NCBI RefSeq assembly: GCF_001013475.1
Contig: NZ_JZEF01000001.1
Location: 783,472 to 847,471 of the forward strand
Source of the DNA: Xanthomonas arboricola pv. juglandis
GTDB lineage: Bacteria > Pseudomonadota > Gammaproteobacteria > Xanthomonadales > Xanthomonadaceae
Length of the DNA: 64,000 nucleotides
Direction of reading: 5' to 3'
The notes below the pieces were generated by a model. The model made no database searches. It was not told the origin of the DNA and was given only the letters and a program-made list of their open reading frames with translations. Below are positions 16,487 to 26,204 of this stretch, one piece after another. Numbering within the stretch: position 1 is the stretch's first letter; every line of letters begins with the position of its first letter. The translations under genes were made by a program, and so were the position numbers.

Positions 16487-17341
16487 ATGCAAGCCCACTG
16501 CGGGGAATTCAGGGTGTGTGTGATGTGCCGGGTGTTGCGGGTCAACCGGGCGGGTTATTACGCCTGGTTACGCTCGCCCGACAGTGAGCGCGCCAAGGAA
16601 GATGATCGCTTGCTTGGACTAATCAAGCACCACTGGCTGGCCAGCGGCAGTGTTTATGGGCATCGCAAGATCACCACGGATCTGCGCGATCTAGGTGAGC
16701 GTTGTAGTCGCCATCGGGTGCATCGGCTGATGCGCACCGAGGGACTGCGTGCCCAGGTGGGCTATGGTCGCAAACCGCGCTTCCATGGAGGGATGCAGTG
16801 CAAGGCGGCTGCCAACCTGCTTGACCGACAGTTCGACGTGACGGAGCCGGACACGGCCTGGGCGAGTGATTTCACCTTCATCCGCACGCATGAAGGCTGG
16901 ATGTATTTGGCTGTTGTGATCGATCTGTTTTCCAGGCAGGTCGTCGGCTGGGCGATGCGCGATCGGGCCGACACCGAGTTGGTCGTGCAGGCCTTGTTGT
17001 CTGCGGTGTGGCGGCGCAAACCCAACGCTGGTTGCTTGGTTCATTCGGACCAAGGGTCTGTCTACACCAGCGATGACTGGCGCAGTTTCCTGGCGTCCCA
17101 TGGCTTGGTGTGCAGCATGAGTCGGCGTGGCAACTGCCACGACAACGCACCCGTGGAGAGCTTCTTCGGCCTGCTCAAACGCGAGCGGATCAGGCGGCGG
17201 ACCTATCCCACCAAGGACGCCGCTCGCGCCGAGGTATTCGACTACATCGAGATGTTCTACAACCCCAACCGCCGCCACGGTTCAACTGGCGACTTGTCCC
17301 CTGTAGAGTTTGAACGGCGCTACGCGCAACGAGGGTCTTGA
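16487..17341 (+). CDS. IS3-family transposase OrfB
   Basis: 284 aa. HTH_21 region (GHRKITTDLRDLGERCSRHR) and integrase core with catalytic Asp in WASDFTFI, Asp in VHSDQGSVY and Glu in PVESFFGLLK. Ends in YNPNRRHGSTGDLSP...FERRYAQRGS, the normal C-terminus of the group. No damage seen. Expressed alone or as an OrfAB fusion by frameshift. Confidence 0.92.
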   Translation: MQAHCGEFRVCVMCRVLRVNRAGYYAWLRSPDSERAKEDDRLLGLIKHHWLASGSVYGHRKITTDLRDLGERCSRHRVHRLMRTEGLRAQVGYGRKPRFHGGMQCKAAANLLDRQFDVTEPDTAWASDFTFIRTHEGWMYLAVVIDLFSRQVVGWAMRDRADTELVVQALLSAVWRRKPNAGCLVHSDQGSVYTSDDWRSFLASHGLVCSMSRRGNCHDNAPVESFFGLLKRERIRRRTYPTKDAARAEVFDYIEMFYNPNRRHGSTGDLSPVEFERRYAQRGS

Positions 17342-17367
17342 GTGTCTACGGAACCCTGGGCGTATCA

Positions 17368-17566
17368 TTTCCCGAGGCCACGGGACATCACTTCTGCATG
17401 GACAGTCAGCATAAAAACGACACATGGCGTGAGGGCGTAATCAGATTGATACAGGTCTTATTCATTCTTTGGTATAACTAATATTTATATGTAAAAAGAG
17501 CCATAGTTGATCCAACTGTGGCGAAAACAAATTCAAAGAAAAATTAAAGAGCAAGAGCGCACTTAT
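17368..17566. other. AT-rich flank between IS and hairpin cluster
   Basis: About 200 bp of AT-rich sequence (around 17450-17560 especially) without a gene. It is the left part of the relaxase upstream region and may hold its promoter or the nic-proximal A/T-rich part of an oriT. Confidence 0.35.
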
Positions 17567-17718
17567 GGTTTCTGCTTTGCAGAAACCGTGCGCCAACGCT
17601 GTGCGTCGGTGCGGTGGCTTTCGCCACCTCGTTGCCTATGCTCCGCTAGGCAACACAGCCACTTCAAAACCTCGTGATCAAGGTCTCTGTGCTGTCGAGT
17701 TCGCTTAACTCTCGACAG
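17567..17718 (+). promoter_or_regulatory. Four consecutive perfect hairpins upstream of mobA: oriT or leader
   Basis: Within 152 bp there are four perfect inverted repeats: GGTTTCTGC/GCAGAAACC (17567-17587, loop TTT), GGTGGC/GCCACC (17613-17628, loop TTTC), GTTGCCTA/TAGGCAAC (17631-17654, 8-base loop) and CTGTCGAG/CTCGACAG (17692-17718, 11-base loop). They end 53 bp before the relaxase start codon. Inverted repeats next to a MobQ relaxase are expected in an oriT; a structured mRNA leader is the other reading. Confidence 0.55.
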
Positions 17719-17771
17719 GGAATGTTCTGTCGCTTCTTTGTGTGCTCCACAAACAAACAGGAGTTTCACAA

Positions 17772-19415
17772 ATGGCGATTTATCACGCAACAATGAAGTC
17801 TTTCAGCCGAGGCAATGGCGACTCTTCGGTCGCAGCAGCTGCTTACCGCGCAGGGTTTGATCTGCTCGATACGAGCACAGGGCTTGGCCACAATTATTCC
17901 CACCGAGGCGGTGTCGATTTCCATCAGATGCTTGCGCCGAAAGGAGCGCCCGAGTGGTGCTTTGATGCGCAGTATTTTTGGAACGCGAACGAAGCGGCCG
18001 AGACGCGCAAGAACGCACGCGTTTGCCGAGAAGTCGAGGTGTCGCTTCCGCACCAACTCGATCCACAACAACGGAGAGTGCTCGCTTTGGCGCTTGGCCA
18101 ATTGCTGGTCAATCGGTTCAAGGTCGCAGTATTGGTCGCTGTGCACACACCAAGCAAATATGGTGATCAGCGCAATCATCATGTGCATTTGCTGATGTCA
18201 GCACGACAAGTCGACCCAGGAGGACTGGGGGAGCGCGCTTGCGCTGAGTTTGATGCGCGACAAGGCGGCGGCACACGAGCGCTGCGGCAAATCCGCAAAG
18301 ACATTGCAATGGTCATCAATGCGCACTTGAAAAATGCGGGCGCCCCGGCTCGGGTAGATCATCGCAGTCTCCGAGCACAGGCACACGAAGCCGCGCGTAA
18401 TGGAGAGTTTGAACGCGCCCGCGAACTCACGCGCCGGCCAGGCAAGCACTTGGGCAAAGCCAAAGTGGCGGTGATGCGCAAAACGAAGTTCACAGCAGAA
18501 GTGAGAGGGGTAGGTGGGCGAGAAGCAGCACTGGCGCTTTCAAAGCTTGTCGCTGAGCACATGAAGAAAAGCGGGGGCGTCGTGCACGAAGTGCCACCGT
18601 CCCACAGTCATGCGGCAGCACTTCGGGATCGGGCCAACGCACAGGCTTCTGGATTGGACGGGCGCACAGCGGTTGGGCAGACACGATTGTCAGGCGCAGA
18701 GCGGGTGCGGCAGATCAAAGAGCGCTTGGCGCGTGCGCCAGCGCCTCGCCCGGGTCTCTACACGCCTTACAGCGGTCAGACCCGACATCTTAGTCGCGTG
18801 ACGCGTTTGGCTCGTTCCTCGGGCCGACAAGACGCTGAGCTGCTCAATGCGCAGGCGCAGCTGATCGAAGATTGGCTCGAAGCCCAGCGAGAGGTGGCTC
18901 AGCAGTCTCTCGAAGTCTTGCGGCAGATCCCGGGTATCCAGATTGAAGCCGAGTTCCAGCGGGCGCACTCCACACTCGTTTGCCGGCGAGCGGATAGCTA
19001 CGCCACCAAGCCATTTCTCTTTGAAGACACCGAGATGCTTGCTCGCTCAATCAGCAAGTATGCCCATGCGCTGGTGCGACCCTACAAGGCGCGTGTGGCC
19101 GTGCTAGATGCGAAAGCCAAGCTCTATGAGCAAAAATACGATCCCGATACGAAAGTGGTGGCCAGAGCACAGCGGCGCTTGGCGCGAACGAAGAGGCATG
19201 TCTCCCCGCGCATCCAAGCGATCCAGCAGGGGCGAATCAAGCGGGCTCGAAAAGCGATGGTGGAGACGGCTGAGGCCTTGGAGAAGAACTTCTCTCCGCA
19301 GCCGATTGAGGTGCTGACGCCTGAGGCATCTGGAGAGGATGCACATCCACCGCAGGCCGAGGGTGGGGCAGAGCATTGGGAGTTGAAGTTCCGGCCACCG
19401 AAGCCAAGTCTATGA
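17772..19415 (+). CDS. mobA: MobA/MobL-family relaxase (MOBQ)
   Basis: 547 aa from the ATG at 17772 (CAGGAG ribosome site upstream). N-terminal relaxase domain: motif I SSVAAAAYRAG, with the likely nicking Tyr25, and the histidine triad region NHHVHLLMSAR (H136-H139) that binds metal. After about residue 200 the protein is Arg/Lys-rich and helical, with no helicase or primase motif. It nicks the element at oriT and leads the strand into a recipient using another element's transfer machinery. No accessory mob genes or type IV secretion genes adjoin, so the island would be mobilisable and not self-transmissible. Confidence 0.88.
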   Translation: MAIYHATMKSFSRGNGDSSVAAAAYRAGFDLLDTSTGLGHNYSHRGGVDFHQMLAPKGAPEWCFDAQYFWNANEAAETRKNARVCREVEVSLPHQLDPQQRRVLALALGQLLVNRFKVAVLVAVHTPSKYGDQRNHHVHLLMSARQVDPGGLGERACAEFDARQGGGTRALRQIRKDIAMVINAHLKNAGAPARVDHRSLRAQAHEAARNGEFERARELTRRPGKHLGKAKVAVMRKTKFTAEVRGVGGREAALALSKLVAEHMKKSGGVVHEVPPSHSHAAALRDRANAQASGLDGRTAVGQTRLSGAERVRQIKERLARAPAPRPGLYTPYSGQTRHLSRVTRLARSSGRQDAELLNAQAQLIEDWLEAQREVAQQSLEVLRQIPGIQIEAEFQRAHSTLVCRRADSYATKPFLFEDTEMLARSISKYAHALVRPYKARVAVLDAKAKLYEQKYDPDTKVVARAQRRLARTKRHVSPRIQAIQQGRIKRARKAMVETAEALEKNFSPQPIEVLTPEASGEDAHPPQAEGGAEHWELKFRPPKPSL

Positions 19416-19694
19416 TGGCTCAGATATTTCTGACCGTTGACTGCGCAGCAGACTGATGGTGCGCCTAGGCATTTGGCTGGAAGCTACGATCGTCGCGGAA
19501 GGTTCCCGCCAAGTGATCAGAACAACGCCGCCAGCCGTTGGCACCCGGCGCCGAGACTGAGGCTTCAACGCCAGCGACACAGGAGCCCCCATGCGGGGCT
19601 CTTTTTCGTGGCCAAGACTTTCGCTTTATGCATCTGGATGAGATTGGCAACACTGACAGGCAGATCTCGGCTTCGTGGTTGCTGAGGAACCCCG
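19416..19694. other. Gap between mobA and the Abi_C gene
   Basis: 279 bp with no gene. It holds the terminator at 19583-19606 and low-similarity sequence on either side. Genes on the two sides converge here. Confidence 0.4.
19583..19606 (+). terminator. Rho-independent terminator after mobA
   Basis: GAGCCCC (19583-19589) pairs with GGGGCTC (19595-19601) and is followed by TTTTT. It could end transcripts from both sides, since mobA and the Abi_C gene converge on it. Confidence 0.7.
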
Positions 19695-20465
19695 TCATTG
19701 GGGGCGAGATAGGTCCTTAGCGAACTTCTTATCCAAATACTGGAAAATTGCTCTGGCAGCATTGATAACGAGGACTGCCTCATCGTTTTCTAACAACGCC
19801 TCGTTTGGATGCGCCAAGCTTCCGTGATTGCGAGCTGGATTGAGACTGTCGATGACATTACTCAGTGAAGTCAGCAGCTTGCCCATAGTTTCGGGCTGAC
19901 TGCCCATGTCGCGCAGACCCGGATGCTCTGCCCGAAGCTGCTTGAATAAATTGGTGATCGTGGCGCCGGGTTGGGCCTGAATTTCTTGCGCGTAACAAAC
20001 TGCTTTGAGGTATGCATGAAGTGCGGTGTGAATTCGGTCCACCGCATGGGTCGGTCCTGCGCTTTGGATGAGCGTGTTGGCATCAGCAAGTGCGCGCTTC
20101 AAGACATCGCTGGTGATAGATGGGCTGCTGTCTTGGACCGAAAGTCCGTCAGCACAGCGCGTAGCCAATTCCAACAGCCGGCGGTAAGCCTGTTGGGTTC
20201 GAAGATGCTCACTGCCTTGGGGATACTTGCGAGCGATGCCGCGAAGGATCGCTGCTTGTTGATGTCCTTCGACCCCTGTCAGGATTGAAATAAAACGTTC
20301 CTTGGTCGTGTTGCCGGTGAAGGCATCTGGATCCAGCTCCAGATCACAAAAGCCAGGGTAGAACTCTCGGTGTGTCTTGTAGGAGAAGTCGCCCAGGTAG
20401 CCGCCCTCCACCCCAATGTAGCTGTGAACCACCCAGTGAATCTCGCTACCGCGCAAATCGCCCAC
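19695..20465 (-). CDS. Abortive-infection family protein with Abi_C HEPN domain
   Basis: 256 aa. The C-terminal 130 residues have the layout of the Abi_C domain (PF14355 type): a helix pair, AVDRIHTALHAYL, NLFKQLRAEHP, and the HEPN active-site signature R212-NHGSLA-H219 (R-x6-H) in ARNHGSLAHPN. HEPN proteins of this kind are RNases that arrest infected cells. The N-terminal 110 residues are not recognised and may sense or bind a partner. It is divergent from the Hhe-like helicase with 113 bp between the start codons, so the two probably share a control region. Confidence 0.8.
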   Translation of the reverse strand: MGDLRGSEIHWVVHSYIGVEGGYLGDFSYKTHREFYPGFCDLELDPDAFTGNTTKERFISILTGVEGHQQAAILRGIARKYPQGSEHLRTQQAYRRLLELATRCADGLSVQDSSPSITSDVLKRALADANTLIQSAGPTHAVDRIHTALHAYLKAVCYAQEIQAQPGATITNLFKQLRAEHPGLRDMGSQPETMGKLLTSLSNVIDSLNPARNHGSLAHPNEALLENDEAVLVINAARAIFQYLDKKFAKDLSRPQ

Positions 20466-20578
20466 AGATCCCCCAGATCGGCTGGAACACGCGTTACATT
20501 GAGCGCATTATAGGCAAAAGCATTTGAGGAAGGCGTGGTGCTGCATCCCGCGCGTCGCGCTTCCTCTCAGGGGTGTCG

Positions 20579-23500
20579 ATGGATCAGACGGCGGTGGCGC
20601 AGGCTGGCGAGGAGACTTCTTCGCTCCGGGGAGCTGGCGGGTTGAAGGACAAGGTTGAGAAGGCTCGTTTGGAGCTCTTAGATCTGTCTACACGCAATCG
20701 GTTGCTTCATACACCCAGAGGTGGTCGCGCCAAAACCGTCGAGGTGGTCTACGAGCTTGCCAAGGCGATGTATCAGACCTTGGTGATCGAAGGAAAGCGT
20801 TTCACGTTTGTTCCTGGCAAGGAGGATCCGAAGCAAGCGAACACTACTGGTAGCCCTGGCGATGACGATGACAGTGATGAGGTCCTACTTGACGAGGCAC
20901 CCGAAGACCCAGAGCTGATCGCGCAACCCGATTTTGAGCTGGATGAGAACGGGCGTGTCAAAGCGCATTGGGATGCGCATCTCACAACACGCCTAACGCC
21001 GACAGGTCTGCAGAAGCGCTTATTGGATCTCTACATGGACGCGCGGACGCTCCAAGAAGAGCAGGGCGTCAATGTTCTTTACTTGGCCGTCGGCTACTTG
21101 CGTTGGCGTGCTACTTCCACTCCTCAGACTGACCGCTTCGCGCCCTTGGTGCTCATCCCGGTTCAGTTGGAGCGAAGCACGGCAGGCGAGAAGTTTCACC
21201 TCAAATGGACCGGCGACGATATTCAAGCGAACTTGTCGTTGCAGTTGTTCTTGCAGCGCGAGTTTGGGCTTCGCTTGCCGAGCATTGATGAGTTCGAAAC
21301 GCTCGATGTCGATGCCTACCTGGCCTCTGTGGAAGCCATGCTGGAAGGTAAGGAGACCTGGGGCGTGCTTCGTGATGACGCCATCCTAGGCTTGTTCTCG
21401 TTCGCTAAGTTCATGATGTATCGGGATCTTGACCCACAAAGCTGGGAGGCGCTGGGCGGACTCGACGCCATCCCGATGCTACGCGGGGTGGTTCAAGACG
21501 GTTTCCCAGGTGCAAGCCTAACCGACGAAAATAGCGAACTCGACCTTATCATCCCGCCAGAGAGGATGCGCCATGTCGTTGATTGCGACTCATCGCAAGC
21601 TCTGGTTGTGCACGATGTGCTTCAAGGCAACAACATCTTGGTCCAAGGTCCGCCTGGAACGGGGAAGTCCCAAACCATTGCCAACATCATCTCGGCAGCA
21701 GTAGCCGAAGGAAAGCGGGTGTTGTTTGTGGCCGAGAAGATGGCCGCGCTCGAAGTCGTGAAGCGCCGACTGGATCATGTCGGTGTGGGCGTGGCCTGTT
21801 TGGAACTCCACAGCAACAAAGCCAACAAGCGTTCTCTACTGGAGGAGCTTCGGCAAACGCTGCACTTAGGCGAGCCCAAACGAACCAGCACTTCGCCAAT
21901 CATCGAGCAACTAACGGAAAAGCGCGACACACTCAACGCCCATGTTGCGCGGCTCCACGAAGCTCACCAGCCCTCTGGACTGACGCCATACCAAGTCTTC
22001 GGACACATGGTGCGCCTACGTCGCTTGGGCTACACGACACAAAGCCTGCCCCTTGAAGCGCCGACCTCCTGGGCGTCCCATCAAAAAGAGGAGAGGGAAT
22101 CGCTCCTGCGCGAACTGATCGAGCGAATTGAAGAAATTGGCGTTCCAGATGAGCACGCTTGGAGCGGCGTTCAGAACGATGGCCTCTTGCCGAGTGAGCG
22201 CGATCGGTTGCTCATCTTGGTCGCTGGATTGACCGAGCGATTGAACGATTGGGAGGTGTCGACCACTGAGCTTCACAGCGCACTGGATCTTTCACCTCCA
22301 CTCCGATTTGATGACGCCGGCCTTGCCGTTCAGCGCGTTAAGGCTCTGCTTGAAGCGCCAAAACTTGGCTCCGATGCGCTTCAAAGCAAGGTCTGGGATG
22401 CACCTGGTCGCGCTTCGACAGTCATCGATACGCTTGAAAACGCTCAGAAGGCCAGAGCTGCGGTCGAGGCCAAGATCCAGATGGAGGCGCTCGCGCGAGA
22501 CTGGGATGCTACCAAGGCCACTTTGCGTGTTCTGCCAAACAGCTTCGTTTTGGGGAAAGAGCTGGCAACGTTGGGTGGGGCACACAGTGCCTTGGTTCGG
22601 CTCGGGCCTGATCTGACACGATTGACGCAGCTTCTAGCCGAGAAGGCACCACTTACGCTCGATCTGGCGCTTAGGCTGGTTGCCATCGCGGAGCGCGCCA
22701 CGACCATTCCGGAACTTGACCGCGATGCGTTGGTCGCCCAAATCTGGGAACGGGGCGTCGATGCAATCGAAGAGGTCGTTGTGGCTGTTGAAACGGTCCA
22801 GCAGGCGAAGAGCCACCTGGCCTCTGTATTCCGCGACGCTGCATGGAGCAAAGACAGCGCGGAGCTTGAAGCGGCGCGTGGGCAGTTGGCGATGCGCGGC
22901 ACGAGCTTGCTCCGCTTCCTAAGTGGAGATTGGCGTCGCGCCAATCAGACCATCCGCACACTCCTTTCTAACCCTAAGCTTCCGGCGTTGGACATGCTTG
23001 GATCGCTCGATGTTCTCCTGGATGCCAAGAGCGCTCAGAAGAAGATTGTTGAGCACGACGCCCAAGGACAAGAAGCGTCTGGCTCAAACTGGCAGCGCGA
23101 GCGCTCCAACCCATCCTTCCTCAGAGGCGTCGTGGCCTGGATGCGAACGCTCCGACCCTTGGGGAGCGGAGTTCGTGAGCGTTTGGCCGACATCAGCGAT
23201 CGCGTATTGGCAACCGAAATCGCCAAACGCGTAAAGCCAGTTTTAGAAGAACTCGTTCGCGATTTGGCGCCTGTCCATGAAGCGTTGTTGTCTGCTGAGC
23301 GCAACCCATGGGGCGAGGAGACCGTCCTCAAGCGCGTTGCTCTATCGGAACTGGATGAGAAGTCCGCCCTTTGGCAAGCCGCGTCCCAGCAATCAGCCCT
23401 ATTGGCTAATGCGCAGGAACTCACGATCGAGCAGGCGCTTGCGGTCATTGAACAAATCCAGCTGGCGCAAAATGCCATTACCACTTACGACGCTCTGGCC

Positions 23501-26185
23501 GCTGATGGGACCTCAGCCTTTGGTCCGTTCTGGGGAGCACTAGATAGCAAGGCGCATGAGCTTCGCCAAGTCGCGTCTTGGATTGAACACAATCCAGAGC
23601 TTCGCTTGTTGGCCGTGCGCATTGTTGATCCCGAGTCATTGCTTGATCGGGCTGAGGGATGTTCTTCTTCGGCAGGACTATTGGCCGGCGAAGTGATGGA
23701 TCTTCTGGTTGGCTTGCAGTTTGAGGGCAACGCAGAGATCACGCGTGATCCCAGCCATGCACCTTTGGCAACACTCAAACTCCAGCTGGCAAGCTGGCAA
23801 GCCGACCCGGAAGGACTTCGGAGTTGGGTGTCTTACCTTGCCATTGCCAAGGAGGCCGAGCGTAAGGGCTTAGGTGCAATAGTCGATGGTCTTGCCAGTG
23901 GCAAGCTGGCGAGAGCCGATGCCTTGGGCGTGTTCGATCTGTCTTACTACGAAGCTTTGCTTCAAGCGCTGGTGCAGCGCGATCGTGCGTTGGCGAGCTT
24001 TGACGGGCAGCGGCAGTCTCAGGTGGTATCAAGCTTTGCAAGCCTTGACCAGGAGCGTATGCAGCTGGCTCGGTATGAAGTGGTCAAGGCGCATCACAGC
24101 AAGATCCCGCGCCAAGGCGGTGCAACCGGCCCAACAGCTATTCTTATCGGCGAGATGGCCAGGAAAAAGGGTCATCTGCCGATTCGTCAATTGATGCAAC
24201 GGTGTGCCCCTGCGATCCAGGCGCTCAAACCCGTCTTCATGATGAGTCCATTGTCTGTCGCGCAATTTTTGCCGGCAGGCGCGCTGGACTTCGACATACT
24301 GGTCATCGACGAAGCAAGTCAGGTGCAGCCGATCGATGCGCTTGGTGCGATCGCGCGCGTCAAGCAGTTGGTGATCGTGGGTGACGAGCGACAGCTCCCG
24401 CCCACACGCTTTTTCTCCAAAGCACTCGGCGATGGCGGTGACCGGGATGACGATGAGGGTGGGGCACAGGCGTCAGATGTAGAAAGCATCCTGGGGCTTT
24501 GCCGCGCAAGAGGATTACCTGAGCGCATGCTCCGTTGGCACTACCGGAGCCGCCATCAGTCGCTCATTGCCGTTTCCAATCAACAGTTCTACGAAGGCAA
24601 GCTCTTCATCGTCCCCAGTCCCTACACCAGTGAAGCAGGTGTGGGCTTGCGGCTGCATCATTTGCCAGAAGCCATCTACGACCGGGGCAACACGCGCACC
24701 AACCCCAAAGAAGCCAAGGCAGTTGCACTTGCAGTGCTGGCGCATGCGCAAAACACCCCTCAATTCACGCTGGGTGTAGCGACCTTCTCGACAGCGCAGC
24801 GCCGCGCCATTCTCGACGAGTTGGAACTCTTGCGCCGACAGCACCCGGAAACAGAAGGGTTCTTTGCCGATCACCCGGCTGAGCCCTTCTTCGTCAAGAG
24901 CCTCGAAAACATCCAGGGCGACGAGCGCGATGTCATCTATATCTCTGTGGGCTATGGGCGTGATGCGCAGCGCCACATGACGATGAATTTCGGTCCTGTG
25001 AGTAATGACGGCGGCGAGCGGCGCTTGAATGTGCTCATCAGCCGTGCCAAATCGCGTTGCGAGGTCTTTACCTCGATCACTGATGAAGACATCGACACCG
25101 ATCGTGCCAAGGGTAAGGGCACCTTTGCTTTAAAGCTCTTCTTGAACTACGCAAGGACGGGCCGCCTTACCCTCGCCACCCAGGCGCGAGACGCTAAGCA
25201 CAGCGTATTCGAACAAGAGGTGGCCCAAGCACTTCGCGCGCGAGGCTACGATCTGCACACCGATGTGGGCCTTGCTGGCTTCTTCGTCGACATTGCGGTG
25301 TCTAATCCAGAGGAGCCTGGGCGCTACATTTTAGGCATTGAGTGCGACGGGCAGTCATATCGAGATGCCAGAAGCGCGCGCGATCGCGATCGCTTGCGTG
25401 AAAGCGTGCTGCGCGACAAGGGCTGGCAGGTTTACCGGATTTGGAGTTCGGACTGGTTCCACCGTCCTGAGGCAGAGCTTGAAAAACTTGTTGTAGCCAT
25501 TGAAAGAGCGAAGTCGGAGTCAGGCACCTTAGAGCCCAGTCCCAATTCTTCGCACCGTGCGGTGCCGGTGGAGATTCTCACCGTCGATCGCGGTGAGGTC
25601 ACTGAGATGGGCCTCATTGAGGCGCAAAGTCCGCCGGACACTGAACCTTACATTGAGGCGTCCTTCGCCGTGCCAAGCAACCAGTTCGAATTGCATTTGG
25701 TTCCAACAGGGCAACTCGCCACCATCGTGCGGCAGATCGTTGAAGTGGAAAGCCCCATTCATCGCAGCGAGGTCGTTATGCGCGCTCGGACGCTTTGGGG
25801 CTTGCAGCGTGCTGGCTCGCGTATCCAACAGGCGGTTGAAGAGGCGATTGGGTCAGTGGTGTCGATGGGTGGTGTGCAGGTCGTCGATAAGGACTTCTTG
25901 GCCATTCCCGGGAAAGAGGTCCACGTGCGTGATCGTTCATTGGTCGAGTCCTCGACCCTGCGCCGGCCAGAGCTTTTGCCACCCGCAGAGATCAAGGTGG
26001 CGGTCACCAAAGTCGTCGCCGACAACCTGGGGGCAAAGCGAGACGAGTTGGTGTTGATCGTATCGCGTCAGCTCGGTTACCGGAGCACCAGCACACAACT
26101 TAGACAGTTGATTTTGGATCAGATCGAGGCACTGCGGCTTGCGGGCAGGTTGGCTGACAAAGGCGAGTTGGTGGTCTTGGCCTAG
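20579..26185 (+). CDS. hhe: Hhe-like defence protein: DUF4011-SF1 helicase-Vsr-like nuclease-DUF3320
   Basis: 1868 aa from the ATG at 20579 (AGGGG at spacing 5; a GTG lies 6 bp earlier). Order of parts: DUF4011-like N-terminus (KARLELLDLSTRNRLLHTPR, residues ~30); Walker A GPPGTGKSQTIANII (~355); long central helical insert; Walker B VIDEASQVQPIDALG (~1242) and VGDERQLPP; motifs WHYRSRHQSLI (~1320) and NVLISRAKSRCEV (~1485); a Vsr/MTES_1575-type nuclease with GFFVDIAV, GIECDGQSYRDARSARDRDR and WQVYRIWSSDWF (~1565-1630); and a C-terminal DUF3320-like region (~1715-1860). This exact order is the Hhe antiphage architecture reported among candidate defence genes. All motifs are intact. It likely unwinds and cuts invading DNA (inference). 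Confidence 0.88.
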   Translation: MDQTAVAQAGEETSSLRGAGGLKDKVEKARLELLDLSTRNRLLHTPRGGRAKTVEVVYELAKAMYQTLVIEGKRFTFVPGKEDPKQANTTGSPGDDDDSDEVLLDEAPEDPELIAQPDFELDENGRVKAHWDAHLTTRLTPTGLQKRLLDLYMDARTLQEEQGVNVLYLAVGYLRWRATSTPQTDRFAPLVLIPVQLERSTAGEKFHLKWTGDDIQANLSLQLFLQREFGLRLPSIDEFETLDVDAYLASVEAMLEGKETWGVLRDDAILGLFSFAKFMMYRDLDPQSWEALGGLDAIPMLRGVVQDGFPGASLTDENSELDLIIPPERMRHVVDCDSSQALVVHDVLQGNNILVQGPPGTGKSQTIANIISAAVAEGKRVLFVAEKMAALEVVKRRLDHVGVGVACLELHSNKANKRSLLEELRQTLHLGEPKRTSTSPIIEQLTEKRDTLNAHVARLHEAHQPSGLTPYQVFGHMVRLRRLGYTTQSLPLEAPTSWASHQKEERESLLRELIERIEEIGVPDEHAWSGVQNDGLLPSERDRLLILVAGLTERLNDWEVSTTELHSALDLSPPLRFDDAGLAVQRVKALLEAPKLGSDALQSKVWDAPGRASTVIDTLENAQKARAAVEAKIQMEALARDWDATKATLRVLPNSFVLGKELATLGGAHSALVRLGPDLTRLTQLLAEKAPLTLDLALRLVAIAERATTIPELDRDALVAQIWERGVDAIEEVVVAVETVQQAKSHLASVFRDAAWSKDSAELEAARGQLAMRGTSLLRFLSGDWRRANQTIRTLLSNPKLPALDMLGSLDVLLDAKSAQKKIVEHDAQGQEASGSNWQRERSNPSFLRGVVAWMRTLRPLGSGVRERLADISDRVLATEIAKRVKPVLEELVRDLAPVHEALLSAERNPWGEETVLKRVALSELDEKSALWQAASQQSALLANAQELTIEQALAVIEQIQLAQNAITTYDALAADGTSAFGPFWGALDSKAHELRQVASWIEHNPELRLLAVRIVDPESLLDRAEGCSSSAGLLAGEVMDLLVGLQFEGNAEITRDPSHAPLATLKLQLASWQADPEGLRSWVSYLAIAKEAERKGLGAIVDGLASGKLARADALGVFDLSYYEALLQALVQRDRALASFDGQRQSQVVSSFASLDQERMQLARYEVVKAHHSKIPRQGGATGPTAILIGEMARKKGHLPIRQLMQRCAPAIQALKPVFMMSPLSVAQFLPAGALDFDILVIDEASQVQPIDALGAIARVKQLVIVGDERQLPPTRFFSKALGDGGDRDDDEGGAQASDVESILGLCRARGLPERMLRWHYRSRHQSLIAVSNQQFYEGKLFIVPSPYTSEAGVGLRLHHLPEAIYDRGNTRTNPKEAKAVALAVLAHAQNTPQFTLGVATFSTAQRRAILDELELLRRQHPETEGFFADHPAEPFFVKSLENIQGDERDVIYISVGYGRDAQRHMTMNFGPVSNDGGERRLNVLISRAKSRCEVFTSITDEDIDTDRAKGKGTFALKLFLNYARTGRLTLATQARDAKHSVFEQEVAQALRARGYDLHTDVGLAGFFVDIAVSNPEEPGRYILGIECDGQSYRDARSARDRDRLRESVLRDKGWQVYRIWSSDWFHRPEAELEKLVVAIERAKSESGTLEPSPNSSHRAVPVEILTVDRGEVTEMGLIEAQSPPDTEPYIEASFAVPSNQFELHLVPTGQLATIVRQIVEVESPIHRSEVVMRARTLWGLQRAGSRIQQAVEEAIGSVVSMGGVQVVDKDFLAIPGKEVHVRDRSLVESSTLRRPELLPPAEIKVAVTKVVADNLGAKRDELVLIVSRQLGYRSTSTQLRQLILDQIEALRLAGRLADKGELVVLA

Positions 26186-26204
26186 CGCTCATGGTCTATT
26201 TTTT

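Larger units (their letters stand above)
16134..17367 (+). mobile_element. IS3-family element inserted in the IrrE gene
   Basis: 1234 bp. Left end TGATACGCCCAGGG (16134) and right end CCCTGGGCGTATCA (to 17367) are perfect inverse copies, and the match continues imperfectly (TTTCCTAGACA against TTCCGTAGACA). TG...CA termini fit IS3. Flanks are GAC on the left and TTT on the right, so there is no target duplication; a deletion probably removed the other side of the target. Encodes orfA and orfB, both undamaged. Confidence 0.9.

Noticed and set aside
16160..16498. An extra 113-residue N-terminal extension of the IrrE frame
   Set aside because: It is the antisense of the IS orfA; only the part from 16159 onward can belong to the peptidase product.
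17567..17718. A CRISPR array as explanation for the repeated hairpins
   Set aside because: The stems differ in sequence and there is no repeat-spacer regularity; no cas gene is present anywhere in the window.
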